Below, one piece after another: positions 34,327 through 42,926 of a stretch of 64,000 nucleotides of DNA (within the stretch, counting starts at the first letter, position 1; each line of letters starts with the position of its first letter). A model generated the notes under the pieces. That model was not told the origin of the DNA, did not search any database, and saw only the letters and a list, made by a program, of their open reading frames with translations. The stretch lies in the NCBI RefSeq assembly GCF_016917755.1, contig NZ_CP070326.1:7378001-7442000 (forward strand), given 5' to 3'. The position numbers were made by a program, and so were the translations under genes. This DNA is from Streptomyces noursei. GTDB lineage: Bacteria > Actinomycetota > Actinomycetes > Streptomycetales > Streptomycetaceae.

Positions 34327-36693
34327 GTGCTCACTTCGCACCCGGCACACCCCCAGGGCTCACCCACGGCCCTCCTCGGCGGAACGGACCACCCCACCGC
34401 ACCCGGTGCCCACCCGGCCGGCCAGGTCCTCGTCATCGGCACCCCAGGGCCACGCCTGGAACGCCTCACCCACACCCTGCGCACCACCGGTCACGACGTC
34501 ACCCACGCCCCACCCGGCGAGGCCGGCCCCCGCGTCCGCCAGGCGCCCCCGGACGCCGTCGTCGCCCTGCACGAACCCGGCACCGGGCACGCCGGAGCCG
34601 ACGTCATCCGCGAGGTCCGCACCGTCCCCGCCGGACGGGCCCTGCCGCTCCTCATGGTCACCGGCGCCCCCGGCCCGACCGGCGCCGCCGACCTGCTCCG
34701 CCAGGGCGCCGACGACTGCATACCCGAGGCATCCGACCCCGACGAGCTCTCCGCCCGGATCGAGGCCAAGCTCCGCCGGATCCCGGTCCCCGTCGAGCAC
34801 CTGCTCCGCGACCCGCGCACCGGCCTCTACTCCCGGCCGCACTTCCTCGACGAACTCGACCGCGAACTCAAGCGCCCCGAAGGCGCCCGGCACGGCGGCG
34901 TGCTCGCCGTCGTCGCCGTCGCCGAACTCGCCGCCCTGGAAGAGCGACTCGGCCCCCGGATCCGCCGCGAGGTCGCCGAACGGCTCGCCGGCGTCGCCGA
35001 AAGACTGGGCGGGGCCTGCGACCGGCTCGGCCGGGACGACGACGGCCACCTGCTGATGCTGCTCCCCGGCGTTGGCGAGGAGACCGCCGTGCGCGCCCTG
35101 CACGCCTTCGCCACCGCCGCCGCCGGTACCCGCTTCGTCGTCGCCGACGAGAACGTCCGCCTCACCCCCGCCGTCGGCTGGCTCCCGCTCGCCGAGTGCA
35201 CCGATGCCGCCGACGTCGTGGACCGGGCCCGCGACGCGACCCGCGAGTCCCTGCGCCACCGCGACCTCCGCCCGGTCCGCTACGCCCCCTGGATGCGCGG
35301 CACCCCCCATCGCCACCGCCGGCCGCCGCTGCGCGCCGTGATCCGCCCCGCGCTCTTGGCGCTCTCCCCGGTCCTGGCGCTGCTGCTGGGCATCGGGGTG
35401 CCGTTCGCCCTCTACCGGCAGACCTATCTGGCCGGTTGGGACCTCGGCTCGGGCATGTACTGGGCGGTCGTCGCCGGCCTGGTGCTCTCCGCGCTGCTGA
35501 TCGTCCTGGAATGCCTCTACGCGCTGGACGCGCCGACCCGACCGCAACGCCCCGGCGCCGCCTACCCGCCGGCCAGTGCCGTGATCGCCGCGTACCTCCC
35601 GAACGAGGCCGCCACCATCGTCGACACCGTCGAATCGTTCCTGCGCCAGGACTACCCGGGCGGTCTGGAGATCGTCCTCGCCTACAACACCCCGCACCCG
35701 CTGCCCGTCGAGGACACCCTCCGCGAGATCGCCGCCCGCGACCCCCGCCTCGTCCTCCTCCCCGTCGCCGGCAGCACCTCCAAGGCCCAGAACGTCAACG
35801 CCGCCGTCACCCGCGTCCGCGGCGAGTTCGTCGGCATCTTCGACGCCGACCACCACCCCGCCCCGCACGCCTTCCGCGACGCCTGGCACTGGCTCTCGCA
35901 CGGCTACGACGTCGTCCAGGGCCACTGCGTCATCCGCAACGGCGACAGCTCCCGGATCGCCCGGCTCGTCGCCGTCGAGTTCGAGGCGATCTACGCCGTC
36001 AGCCACCCCGGCCGCACCCGGCTCCACGGCTTCGGCGTCTTCGGCGGTTCCAACGGCTTCTGGCGCACCGACCTCCTCGCCCGCACCCGGATGCACGGCT
36101 CCATGCTCACCGAGGACATCGACTCCACCATGCGCTCCCTGACCGCGGGCGCCCGCATCGCCGTCGACCGCACCCTGATCTCCCGCGAACTGGCGCCCAC
36201 CACCCTCACCGCGCTGTGGAACCAGCGCTCCCGCTGGGCCCAGGGCTGGCTCCAGGTCTCCCTCAAGCACCTCTGGCGCGGCCTGCGTTCACCGGTATTG
36301 ACGGTACGTCAGAAGTTCGGCCTGCTGGTCCTGTTGGGCTGGCGCGAGATACAGCCCTGGCTGACCCTGCAGATCCTGCCGATCCTGCTCTACGCCACCT
36401 GGAAGGTCGGCGGCCCCCAGCACCTCGACTGGGGCGTACCGGTCTGTGTGCTCGCCCTGCTCCTCACCCTCGCCGCCGGACCCGTCCAGGCCCTCTTCGC
36501 CTGGCGCCTGGCCGTCCCCGAACTCCGCGCCCGCCGCCGCTGGTTCTGGTCCTACCTCCTGGTGTCGACCGTCTTCTACAGCCACTTCAAGAACATGGTC
36601 GCCCGGCAGGCCCACCTCAAGGAGGCCCTCGGCGACCGGCAGTGGCGGGTCACCCCGCGCGCCCAGGCGACGAGGGCGGTGGCCCGCCGATGA
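34327..36693 (+). CDS. Pseudo-receiver / pseudo-GGDEF / GT2 glycosyltransferase fusion
   Basis: A 788-residue membrane enzyme of three parts. Residues about 35-150 fold like a response-regulator receiver, but the phospho-Asp position is Leu (PDAVVALHEPG) and the conserved Lys is missing (DCIPEASDPDEL). Residues about 155-310 resemble a GGDEF domain with RLGRDDDG replacing RxGGDEF. Two membrane helices follow (about 335-395), then a processive GT2 domain with DADHH (506), TEDID (595) and QRSRW (633), and more helices. It should polymerise or export a polysaccharide, with the N-terminal domains as sensors or scaffolds. GTG 34327 follows AAAGGA. Its stop overlaps the acyltransferase start. Confidence 0.85.
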   Translation: MLTSHPAHPQGSPTALLGGTDHPTAPGAHPAGQVLVIGTPGPRLERLTHTLRTTGHDVTHAPPGEAGPRVRQAPPDAVVALHEPGTGHAGADVIREVRTVPAGRALPLLMVTGAPGPTGAADLLRQGADDCIPEASDPDELSARIEAKLRRIPVPVEHLLRDPRTGLYSRPHFLDELDRELKRPEGARHGGVLAVVAVAELAALEERLGPRIRREVAERLAGVAERLGGACDRLGRDDDGHLLMLLPGVGEETAVRALHAFATAAAGTRFVVADENVRLTPAVGWLPLAECTDAADVVDRARDATRESLRHRDLRPVRYAPWMRGTPHRHRRPPLRAVIRPALLALSPVLALLLGIGVPFALYRQTYLAGWDLGSGMYWAVVAGLVLSALLIVLECLYALDAPTRPQRPGAAYPPASAVIAAYLPNEAATIVDTVESFLRQDYPGGLEIVLAYNTPHPLPVEDTLREIAARDPRLVLLPVAGSTSKAQNVNAAVTRVRGEFVGIFDADHHPAPHAFRDAWHWLSHGYDVVQGHCVIRNGDSSRIARLVAVEFEAIYAVSHPGRTRLHGFGVFGGSNGFWRTDLLARTRMHGSMLTEDIDSTMRSLTAGARIAVDRTLISRELAPTTLTALWNQRSRWAQGWLQVSLKHLWRGLRSPVLTVRQKFGLLVLLGWREIQPWLTLQILPILLYATWKVGGPQHLDWGVPVCVLALLLTLAAGPVQALFAWRLAVPELRARRRWFWSYLLVSTVFYSHFKNMVARQAHLKEALGDRQWRVTPRAQATRAVARR

Positions 36694-37910
36694 GCGCCAC
36701 CGCCGCGCCACCCGCCCCGCCGCGGACCCCCGAAGGCCCCCCGCGCCGCCGCCGCGCCGGGGACATCGACGGCTTCCGCGGCCTCGCCGCGCTCAGCACC
36801 GTCGCCTTCCACGTCTGGCAGCAGTACACCGCCTACGACGCGCACGGCACCCACCCGCCGGTGGCCAACCCCGTCCTCGACGCGGTGCTCTCCCTCGAAG
36901 TCATCGACCTCTTCTTCGTCCTGTCGGCGTTCCTGCTCACCCTCTCCTACGCCCGCGCCGCCCTCGACGGCGGCTCCACCCGCCCGGCCCGCGCCTTCCT
37001 CTTCCGTCGCGCGATCCGCATCCTGCCGCTGTACGTCCTGGCCGTCCTGGTCGTCTGGGCCACCCGCAACCCCACCCTCCCCGGCGACTGGCAGGACCTG
37101 TTCGAACACCTCACGTTCACCCACGTCTTCGACCAGGACCGGATCTTCTACACCCTCGGCCCCACCTGGTCGCTCTCCCTGGAGGTGCTCTTCTACTTCG
37201 TCCTCGTCGGCCTCGGTCCGCTCGCCGTCCGCGCCTGCCGCCGACTGCGCCGCCGGGCCGACCGGGTCGCGGTCTGCGCCGCCGGCTGCCTGTTCCTCTT
37301 CGCCGCACCGCTGGCCTGGATCACCGTCGCGCACTACGCCCTCGGCATCCCGCACACCGACTGGGTCGCCTACTTCGGCCCGCAGGCCCGCTTCGGCGGC
37401 TTCGCGGCCGGCATGCTGCTGGCCGTGGTCCTGGCCGCGCTCGGCGACCGGGCCCGCCTCTCCCCGGGCGCCGCGCTGCTCCTGACCGCCCTCGCGCTGG
37501 CCGGCCTCTTCTGCCTCTCGCTCCAGTCCGACGCGGAGGGCTTCACCTTCACCTACTACCACCCGATCGCCTCCGCCCTGTGGGTGCTGCTGCTCTTCAG
37601 CACCCTCCACATCCGCCGACGCACCTTCTGGAACCGCTTCCTGACGGCGCGTTGGCTCACCCCGCTGGGCCTGATCAGCTACAGCCTCTTCATCTGGCAC
37701 GAGCCGGTCATGCTCCTGCTGCACAACGCCGGACTGTTGCCCGGGGGCCCGTCCGGCTTCCCCTGGGCCCTGCTGATCGTCTTCCTCGCCGCCGTCGCGG
37801 TGGCCGCGGCCAGCTACTGGCTCGTCGAATACCCGGCGAGCCTGCTCGGCCGCCTCAAGGACGCCCAAGGGCGCCCCCGGGACTTCTACCCGGAACCCGC
37901 CCTCCGCTGA
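36690..37910 (+). CDS. Acyltransferase-3 family membrane O-acyltransferase
   Basis: A 406-residue membrane protein with about ten helices and the family opening DIDGFRGLAALSTVAFHVW containing the conserved His. Others are EVIDLFFVLSAFLLTLSYARA, RRAIRILPLYVLAVLVVW, GPTWSLSLEVLFYFVLV and LGLISYSLFIWHEPVM. Such enzymes acylate cell-surface polysaccharides. It is coupled to the GT2 gene by ATGA, so it probably modifies that glycan. Confidence 0.92.
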   Translation: MSATAAPPAPPRTPEGPPRRRRAGDIDGFRGLAALSTVAFHVWQQYTAYDAHGTHPPVANPVLDAVLSLEVIDLFFVLSAFLLTLSYARAALDGGSTRPARAFLFRRAIRILPLYVLAVLVVWATRNPTLPGDWQDLFEHLTFTHVFDQDRIFYTLGPTWSLSLEVLFYFVLVGLGPLAVRACRRLRRRADRVAVCAAGCLFLFAAPLAWITVAHYALGIPHTDWVAYFGPQARFGGFAAGMLLAVVLAALGDRARLSPGAALLLTALALAGLFCLSLQSDAEGFTFTYYHPIASALWVLLLFSTLHIRRRTFWNRFLTARWLTPLGLISYSLFIWHEPVMLLLHNAGLLPGGPSGFPWALLIVFLAAVAVAAASYWLVEYPASLLGRLKDAQGRPRDFYPEPALR

Positions 37911-37923
37911 CCGTGCCGAACAC

Positions 37924-37961
37924 CGGTGACGGGGGTCGCCCGACGGCGGCCCCCGTCACCG
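37924..37961. terminator. 17-bp stem terminator overlapping the TetR stop codon
   Basis: Arms 37924-37940 and 37945-37961 pair over 17 bases with one G-T and a CGAC loop. The right arm covers the stop codon of the minus-strand TetR gene (37956-37958), so it may end both convergent transcripts. Confidence 0.75.
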
Positions 37962-38747
37962 CTCGGCCGCCCCGCCGGGCCCGTCGCCGAAGATCGCCCC
38001 CAGCCGGTAGGCCAGCGCCCGTCGCGCGTGTGCCAGCGACCGCCGGCCGTGCAGCACATCGCCGCCCAGCCCCACCGCCGCGGACACCAGCAGATCGGCC
38101 TCCAGGCGGACGTCCAAGCCCGGCGCGGCCCGCCCTGCGTCCCGCGCCGCCGCGAGGATCGCCGCGACCATCTCCTCCAGCGGATGCTCGTCGGGCAGGA
38201 ACACCGCGGCCAGTGCCGGATCGGTCAGGCTGCGCGCGTAGTACGCCGCGAACACCCGTAGCGCCGCGGCCCGTTGGGCGTCCACCGGCAGGAACTCGTC
38301 CAGCACGTCCCGCAGCAGCCCCCGCGGATCCGCCGGGTCGAAGCGGATCCGGGACCGGGCGATCCGCTCGTTCTCGTCGTGCAGCAGCCGCAGCGCGTCC
38401 ACCAACAGCCGGTGCTTGTCCGCGAAGTGGTACTGCACCGCCCGCACCGACACCCCGGCCTCGGCCGCCACCTCCCGGATGCTGGCGGCGTGCAGCCCGC
38501 GCTCCGCCGCGATCCGCCACACCGCCTCGATGATCCGCCGCCGCTTGCCCGCCGCCTCCCCGGCCGGGCCCGCCGCCGGGCGCGGCGCCCCTGTCGGCGG
38601 CGGCACCGGCGGATGCTTCCGGCGCCGGTAGGCCCGTGCCTGGCAGCTGCGCGAGCAGTAGAGCGCCGGCCGTCCGCGCCCGGCGGGGGTCAGCGGCGCT
38701 CCGCACATCCGGCACGACGGATCGTTTTTCGCACGGCCCAAGTCCAT
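37956..38747 (-). CDS. TetR-family regulator with N-terminal zinc finger
   Basis: A 263-residue repressor. Unusually it starts with a cysteine module, CRMCGAPLTPAG then LYCSRSCQARAYRRR, which looks like a small zinc finger. The TetR helix-turn-helix follows near residues 72-115 (RIIEAVWRIAAERGLHAASI, EVAAEAGVSVRAVQYHF), then a helical ligand-binding domain. ATG 38747 is the only good start. Upstream, 38824-38836 carries ACGTT-CGT-AACGT, a possible operator. The target gene is unknown. Confidence 0.88.
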   Translation of the reverse strand: MDLGRAKNDPSCRMCGAPLTPAGRGRPALYCSRSCQARAYRRRKHPPVPPPTGAPRPAAGPAGEAAGKRRRIIEAVWRIAAERGLHAASIREVAAEAGVSVRAVQYHFADKHRLLVDALRLLHDENERIARSRIRFDPADPRGLLRDVLDEFLPVDAQRAAALRVFAAYYARSLTDPALAAVFLPDEHPLEEMVAAILAAARDAGRAAPGLDVRLEADLLVSAAVGLGGDVLHGRRSLAHARRALAYRLGAIFGDGPGGAAER

Positions 38748-39089
38748 TCGGCACCTCGCAAATACTGTGACGAAAAGCGAATTCGGCAGTGCTGAAGCCT
38801 AATACGGCACCCATGGCGCTGATACGTTCGTAACGTCACGGGGCGGCGCCCGGTGGGCTGGAGGGCACGGCCGAGGCCGGTCAGGCTCCGGCGTTCCGCC
38901 CCGACGTCCCGGTCCACCTCTCGGTTCACACCCCGGGCCGCATCCGGGCCCACTCGCGTTCTCCCCGTTGCCCGACCCGCCTCGCGCCTCGACGGTTGCT
39001 GCCGTGGTGCGCCGCGGGCCGGCCGGGGCGTCGCGTTGCGGCGCCGGGAGACCGAGGGCACGTCATCACCGCACGCTTCGAGGAGCGCC
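38748..39089. promoter_or_regulatory. 342-bp divergent intergenic region
   Basis: The region lies between the TetR gene and the small membrane protein. It contains the short palindrome ACGTTCGTAACGT at 38824-38836 and otherwise GC-rich sequence with no recognised gene or RNA. Confidence 0.35.
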
Positions 39090-39311
39090 ATGAAGTACGA
39101 CGTCTTGCAGATCATCGCCATGGGCCTGGTGGTCACCGCCGCCCAGGGCGCCTTCCGCCTGCTGATCGACCACGACAACACCGGCCTGCTCGGATGGGTC
39201 GGCGGCGGGTTCCCGGTCCTGCTGACCGCCTATCTCTGCGTCGTCGCCGTCGGCGTCGTGCTCGCCGGCTGGTCGCACACCCGCGCCAAAGCACTCGGCC
39301 GCCGGAAGTGA
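39090..39311 (+). CDS. Small two-helix membrane protein
   Basis: A 73-residue hypothetical with two membrane segments, DVLQIIAMGLVVTAAQGAF and FPVLLTAYLCVVAVGVVLA, and a basic cytoplasmic tail. ATG 39090 follows CGAGGAG with good spacing, supporting that it is real. It ends 35 bp before the convergent APC permease. Function unknown. Confidence 0.7.
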   Translation: MKYDVLQIIAMGLVVTAAQGAFRLLIDHDNTGLLGWVGGGFPVLLTAYLCVVAVGVVLAGWSHTRAKALGRRK

Positions 39312-39346
39312 TCCGGCGGCCGAGGAGGGGTGGGGGAGCGGGCGGG

Positions 39347-41320
39347 TCAGCCCACGTGGACCCGCGGGCGCCGCCGCAGGTCCGGCTCCGCCCGGCGCAG
39401 CACCTCGCGGGCGACCGGCGCGACCTCTCCGTCACCGAACACCAGGAAGCGCAGCAGGTGACTGAACGGATGGCCCTCGGTCCAGTTGAAGTAGATGTGC
39501 GGCACCTGGCCGGTCCGTTCGCGGAGCTGCATCAGCACCGCCGCGATGGTGTTGGGCACGCCCGCGCCCTGCACCCGCAGGATTCGCGCGCCGTGCTCCT
39601 CCACCCCGTGCACGTGCAGTTCCGCGGTGAAGTCCGAGGAGTCCTCGACGAGCACCTCCAGGAAGAGCACCGGCCCGCGGTCGGGGATGTGGGTCTCCTC
39701 GCGCTGGCTGTACTCCTTCTCCCGGTAGTCCGCCGCGTTCCGCTCGTCGGGTTCGTTGGCGATCACCCGCAGCGGTCCGGCGACCAGCGCCTCGTCGATC
39801 AGCCGCTCGGCGGTCTCGTCGAACACCACGTCCGCGGCGCGCAGTTCGAAGGCGCGGTGCACCCGCGAGGCGAACGACGTCAGCAGGATGCCGAGGATGA
39901 ACAGCAGCGCGATCTTCAGGCCGTCCGGCCGCTCGATGACGTTGGTGACCAGCGTGTAGCCGAAGACCAGGGTGATCGCGCCGAATCCGATGGTGGCGCC
40001 ACGGTGCCCGCGGTGCCGGGCCGCGACGGTCGAGGCGAACGAGGCGGAGAGCATCAGCACCAGCACGCCGGTCGCGTAGGCACCGCTCTGGTCGTCGACG
40101 CTGGCGTCGAAGACGATGGTGATCCCGAACGCGATGGCCATGAAGATCAGCACCAGCGGGCGCACCGCCCGGGTCCACTCCGGCGCCATGCCGTAGCGGG
40201 GGAGGTAGCGCGGCACGAGGTTGAGCAGCCCCGCCATCGCCGACGCACCGGCGAACCACAGGATCGCGATGGTCGAGATGTCGTAGACCGTGCCGAACGC
40301 CTCGCCCAGGTGCTCGTGCGCCAGATACGCCAGCGCCCGCCCGTTGGCCGAACCGCCGGGCGCGAACTCCTTCTGCGGGATCAGGATGGTGGTCGCCAGA
40401 CTGGACAGCAGCAGGAAAACGCTCATGATCAGTGCCGCGGTGGTCAGCAGCCGGCGGGTGTCCCGGATCCGGCCGGCCGGCTTGACCGGGTCGTCACCGG
40501 CGTCGCCGCGCACCTGCGGCATCACCGCCACGCCGGTCTCGAAGCCGGACATGCCGAGTGCCAACTTCGGGAAGACCAGCAGCGCGACGCCGACGATCGC
40601 CAGCGGCGAGGAGTGCTGCGCGGTCATCGCGCCCCACCAGTTGCCGACCGCGACCGGGTGGGACAGCACCTGCCAGGTCGACGTGGCCAGCACGACCACG
40701 TTGAGCACCAGGTAGACGCCGACCAGCGCCACGGCTATCCCGATCGCCTCCCGGAAGCCCTTGAGGAAGACGGCGCCCAGGGCGGCGAGCAGCAGCAGCG
40801 TGATCCAGAGGTTGGCGCCGTGCAGTGCGGCCGGGGCGAAAGGATTCTCCACCACGTGCGCCGAGGCGTCCGCCGCCGACAGCGTCATCGTGATGACGAA
40901 GTCGGTGGCGGCGAACCCCAGCAGCACCAGCACCAGCAGCTTCCCCGCCCACCAGGGCAGCAGCCGCTCCAGCATCGCGATCGAACCCTCGCCCTGCGGG
41001 CTCTCCTTGGCGACCCGCCGGTAGACGGGCAGCGCGCCCAGCAGCGTCAGTGCGATCAGCACGAGCGTGGCGAACGGCGACAGCAGTCCGGCGGCCAGCG
41101 CCGCGATGCCCGGCTGGTAGCCCAGCGTCGAGAAGTAGTCGACGCCGGTCAGGCACATCACCCGCCACCAGGAGTGGCCCTTGTGCTCGGCGGGCGGGGT
41201 GCCGTGCGGCCCGGGGTGGCGGGCGCTCTGCTCGCTCAGGCCGTCCAGCAGCCAGGACCGCCACCTCGGTGGTGCGGGGGCGGTGGGCGGCGGAGTGGGG
41301 TCCACCTGGGTACTGGTCAT
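39347..41320 (-). CDS. APC-superfamily permease with large cytosolic C-terminus
   Basis: A 657-residue transporter. The membrane part has about 12 helices after VMCLTGVDYFSTLGYQPGIA, with ESPQGEGSIAMLERLLPWW and FPKLALGMSGFETGVAVMP typical of this Streptomyces amino-acid-permease-like clade. The last 150 residues are soluble (FFLEVLVEDSS-like strands, HIYFNWTEGHPFSH) and may be a regulatory domain. Substrate is unknown: an amino acid or K+ by analogy with other large APC proteins. ATG 41320 follows AGGAC. Confidence 0.85.
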   Translation of the reverse strand: MTSTQVDPTPPPTAPAPPRWRSWLLDGLSEQSARHPGPHGTPPAEHKGHSWWRVMCLTGVDYFSTLGYQPGIAALAAGLLSPFATLVLIALTLLGALPVYRRVAKESPQGEGSIAMLERLLPWWAGKLLVLVLLGFAATDFVITMTLSAADASAHVVENPFAPAALHGANLWITLLLLAALGAVFLKGFREAIGIAVALVGVYLVLNVVVLATSTWQVLSHPVAVGNWWGAMTAQHSSPLAIVGVALLVFPKLALGMSGFETGVAVMPQVRGDAGDDPVKPAGRIRDTRRLLTTAALIMSVFLLLSSLATTILIPQKEFAPGGSANGRALAYLAHEHLGEAFGTVYDISTIAILWFAGASAMAGLLNLVPRYLPRYGMAPEWTRAVRPLVLIFMAIAFGITIVFDASVDDQSGAYATGVLVLMLSASFASTVAARHRGHRGATIGFGAITLVFGYTLVTNVIERPDGLKIALLFILGILLTSFASRVHRAFELRAADVVFDETAERLIDEALVAGPLRVIANEPDERNAADYREKEYSQREETHIPDRGPVLFLEVLVEDSSDFTAELHVHGVEEHGARILRVQGAGVPNTIAAVLMQLRERTGQVPHIYFNWTEGHPFSHLLRFLVFGDGEVAPVAREVLRRAEPDLRRRPRVHVG

Positions 41321-41830
41321 ACGGCCACGTCCTGCCGATCGTCGTTCGTCCCGCCGGCCGTCACGGAGGCCGGGCGGGTGGGGGGTTGATGGGTGTGTCG
41401 GGGGGTGTCCGGCCGTGCGGTCGTCGTACGGGCCGAGGCGTGCTGCGGGCAGGGCGTGGCGTGGGCCGAGGCGACGCAGGAGGCGCGCTGAGGGCCACCC
41501 CGAGGACGCCCGGTCCGGCGCATCGGCGGCCTGCTCCGATAAGGGCCGATTATGTCCAACTCGCTCTTCCTGCCGCCTTTTGTCGCTTTCGCCCACGAGT
41601 TGTCCCCCGGGAGCCCGGGGCAACGAGGAGCGAGTATGCAACACGTGCCGGTGCCCCTCGGTGCCCGGGGCGCGTCCGGGGGCATCCGGTGTCCATATCC
41701 GCCGCGTCAGGGCCGCGTCATAATCCCCCGGCCCCCCGTACGTACCGCGTTAAGTTCCCCGCCGAATCGGTCCCGGTCCCGCCGGCCCGCGCACCCTGGC
41801 ACACAGGCCCCGGCCCCAGGAGGTGCTCCC
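41321..41830. promoter_or_regulatory. 510-bp divergent intergenic region with TATGCAACA motif copy 2
   Basis: Separates the APC permease from a small membrane protein. The 17-base TATGCAACA-nn-TGCCGG motif at 41635-41651 matches the one at 11590. A CCCGGG-centred hairpin lies near 41606-41620. No gene or known riboswitch was recognised. Confidence 0.4.
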
Positions 41831-42325
41831 ATGGCGACCCTTCACCACCCCGTCCCCGCCCACCCGCCGCCCACCCCGCGCTTCCCGGCGCCGACCTCGC
41901 GCCCGGGGCGGGCCGCGGGACGGCGGGCCGGGCGCGGGACGGCGGGCGGTCGGGCGGTCGCCGCGCCGCCGCCCGCCGACGAGCTCGGCCGTGACCTCGC
42001 GCTGCCGGTCGGCGCCGCGGTGACCGCGGTCGCGGTGACCGTCCTGCTGGTGACCGGCGAGGCCGCCCACCTGGCGTTCTCGCTCGTCGCGTTCGCGCTG
42101 CTGACCGTCGCCGTCGCGGCGGCGGCCCGGCCCCGCCTGGTCCCGGCCGTGATCCTCGTCTCCTGGCTGTTCTTCGACGGTTTCGTGGTGCAGCAGCGCG
42201 CGGAACTGGGCTGGCAGCAGACCGACCGGCTGAGCCTGTGGGTCCTCGCGGGGGCGGGGCTGGTCGGGGCGGGGTGTGCGGCGGCGGTACGGGCCGTGCG
42301 GATCCGGCGCGGCGGCGCGGTGTGA
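41831..42325 (+). CDS. Small membrane protein, possibly DUF4118-like
   Basis: A 164-residue protein with a Pro/Arg-rich N-terminus and three to four membrane segments: LPVGAAVTAVAVTVLLVTG, AFSLVAFALLTVAVAAAA, LVPAVILVSWLFFDGFVV and LWVLAGAGLVGAGCAAAV. The pattern recalls the DUF4118 membrane part of KdpD, but the match is by eye. ATG 41831 follows CAGGAGG. Function unknown. Confidence 0.6.
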   Translation: MATLHHPVPAHPPPTPRFPAPTSRPGRAAGRRAGRGTAGGRAVAAPPPADELGRDLALPVGAAVTAVAVTVLLVTGEAAHLAFSLVAFALLTVAVAAAARPRLVPAVILVSWLFFDGFVVQQRAELGWQQTDRLSLWVLAGAGLVGAGCAAAVRAVRIRRGGAV

Positions 42326-42363
42326 CGTCCGGGCCGGCCCGCCGTGACGCGCCGGCCGGCCGG

Positions 42364-42822
42364 TCAGCGGCCCCTCAGGAAGCCGGGGCAGGGGCACCGG
42401 CGGCCGTCGGCGCGGCGCCGGGCGCCGAGGAAGCCGATGCCGATGCCCAGCATCCAGACGTCCTTGGCGAGCGGCAGGCCGCTCTGCGTGGGGCGCAGGC
42501 TGCCGGGTCGGCGCATGCCGGGCAGGCGCAGGTAGAGGCCGACCAGGCCACCGGCGAAGCCGGTCAGGGCGACGCCCGCCAGCCGGGTCGGGACGAACGG
42601 GGCGAGCAGTGCGCCGCCGACGGCGATCTCCGCGGCCGCCAGCAGCCGCGTGAACTGTTCCGCGGGCAGTGCCGACAGGAACGGGTACGCCGTGGTCGCC
42701 GTGCCGTGCACGGAGGCCGCGGTCTCCTCGTCCGCCCGCCACAGTGTCAGCCCGGAGTTCAGGATGAACGCGCCGGTGGCCAGTCGAGGGGCGATGTCGC
42801 GCGGTTCGGGCAGCTGCGTCAT
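42364..42822 (-). CDS. DoxX-like small membrane protein
   Basis: A 152-residue protein with four likely membrane segments: APRLATGAFILNSGLTLW, LLAAAEIAVGGALLAPF, GVALTGFAGGLVGLYL and WMLGIGIGFLGARRR. This resembles the DoxX/DoxD family, whose members associate with redox proteins. ATG 42822 follows GGAGG. Function unknown. Confidence 0.65.
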   Translation of the reverse strand: MTQLPEPRDIAPRLATGAFILNSGLTLWRADEETAASVHGTATTAYPFLSALPAEQFTRLLAAAEIAVGGALLAPFVPTRLAGVALTGFAGGLVGLYLRLPGMRRPGSLRPTQSGLPLAKDVWMLGIGIGFLGARRRADGRRCPCPGFLRGR

Positions 42823-42926
42823 GGGGCCTCCAGAGGTCGGGTTCCGGCCCTTCGACCGAGGTTAGCGAGCGGCGGGTGGGGCTGCATCCGGTGCCGTCCG
42901 GGGCCCCGTCCGGCACGGTCCGCTGC

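Noticed and set aside
41321..41830. ydaO riboswitch before the APC permease
   Set aside because: No matching conserved core; the permease is also not clearly KimA-like.
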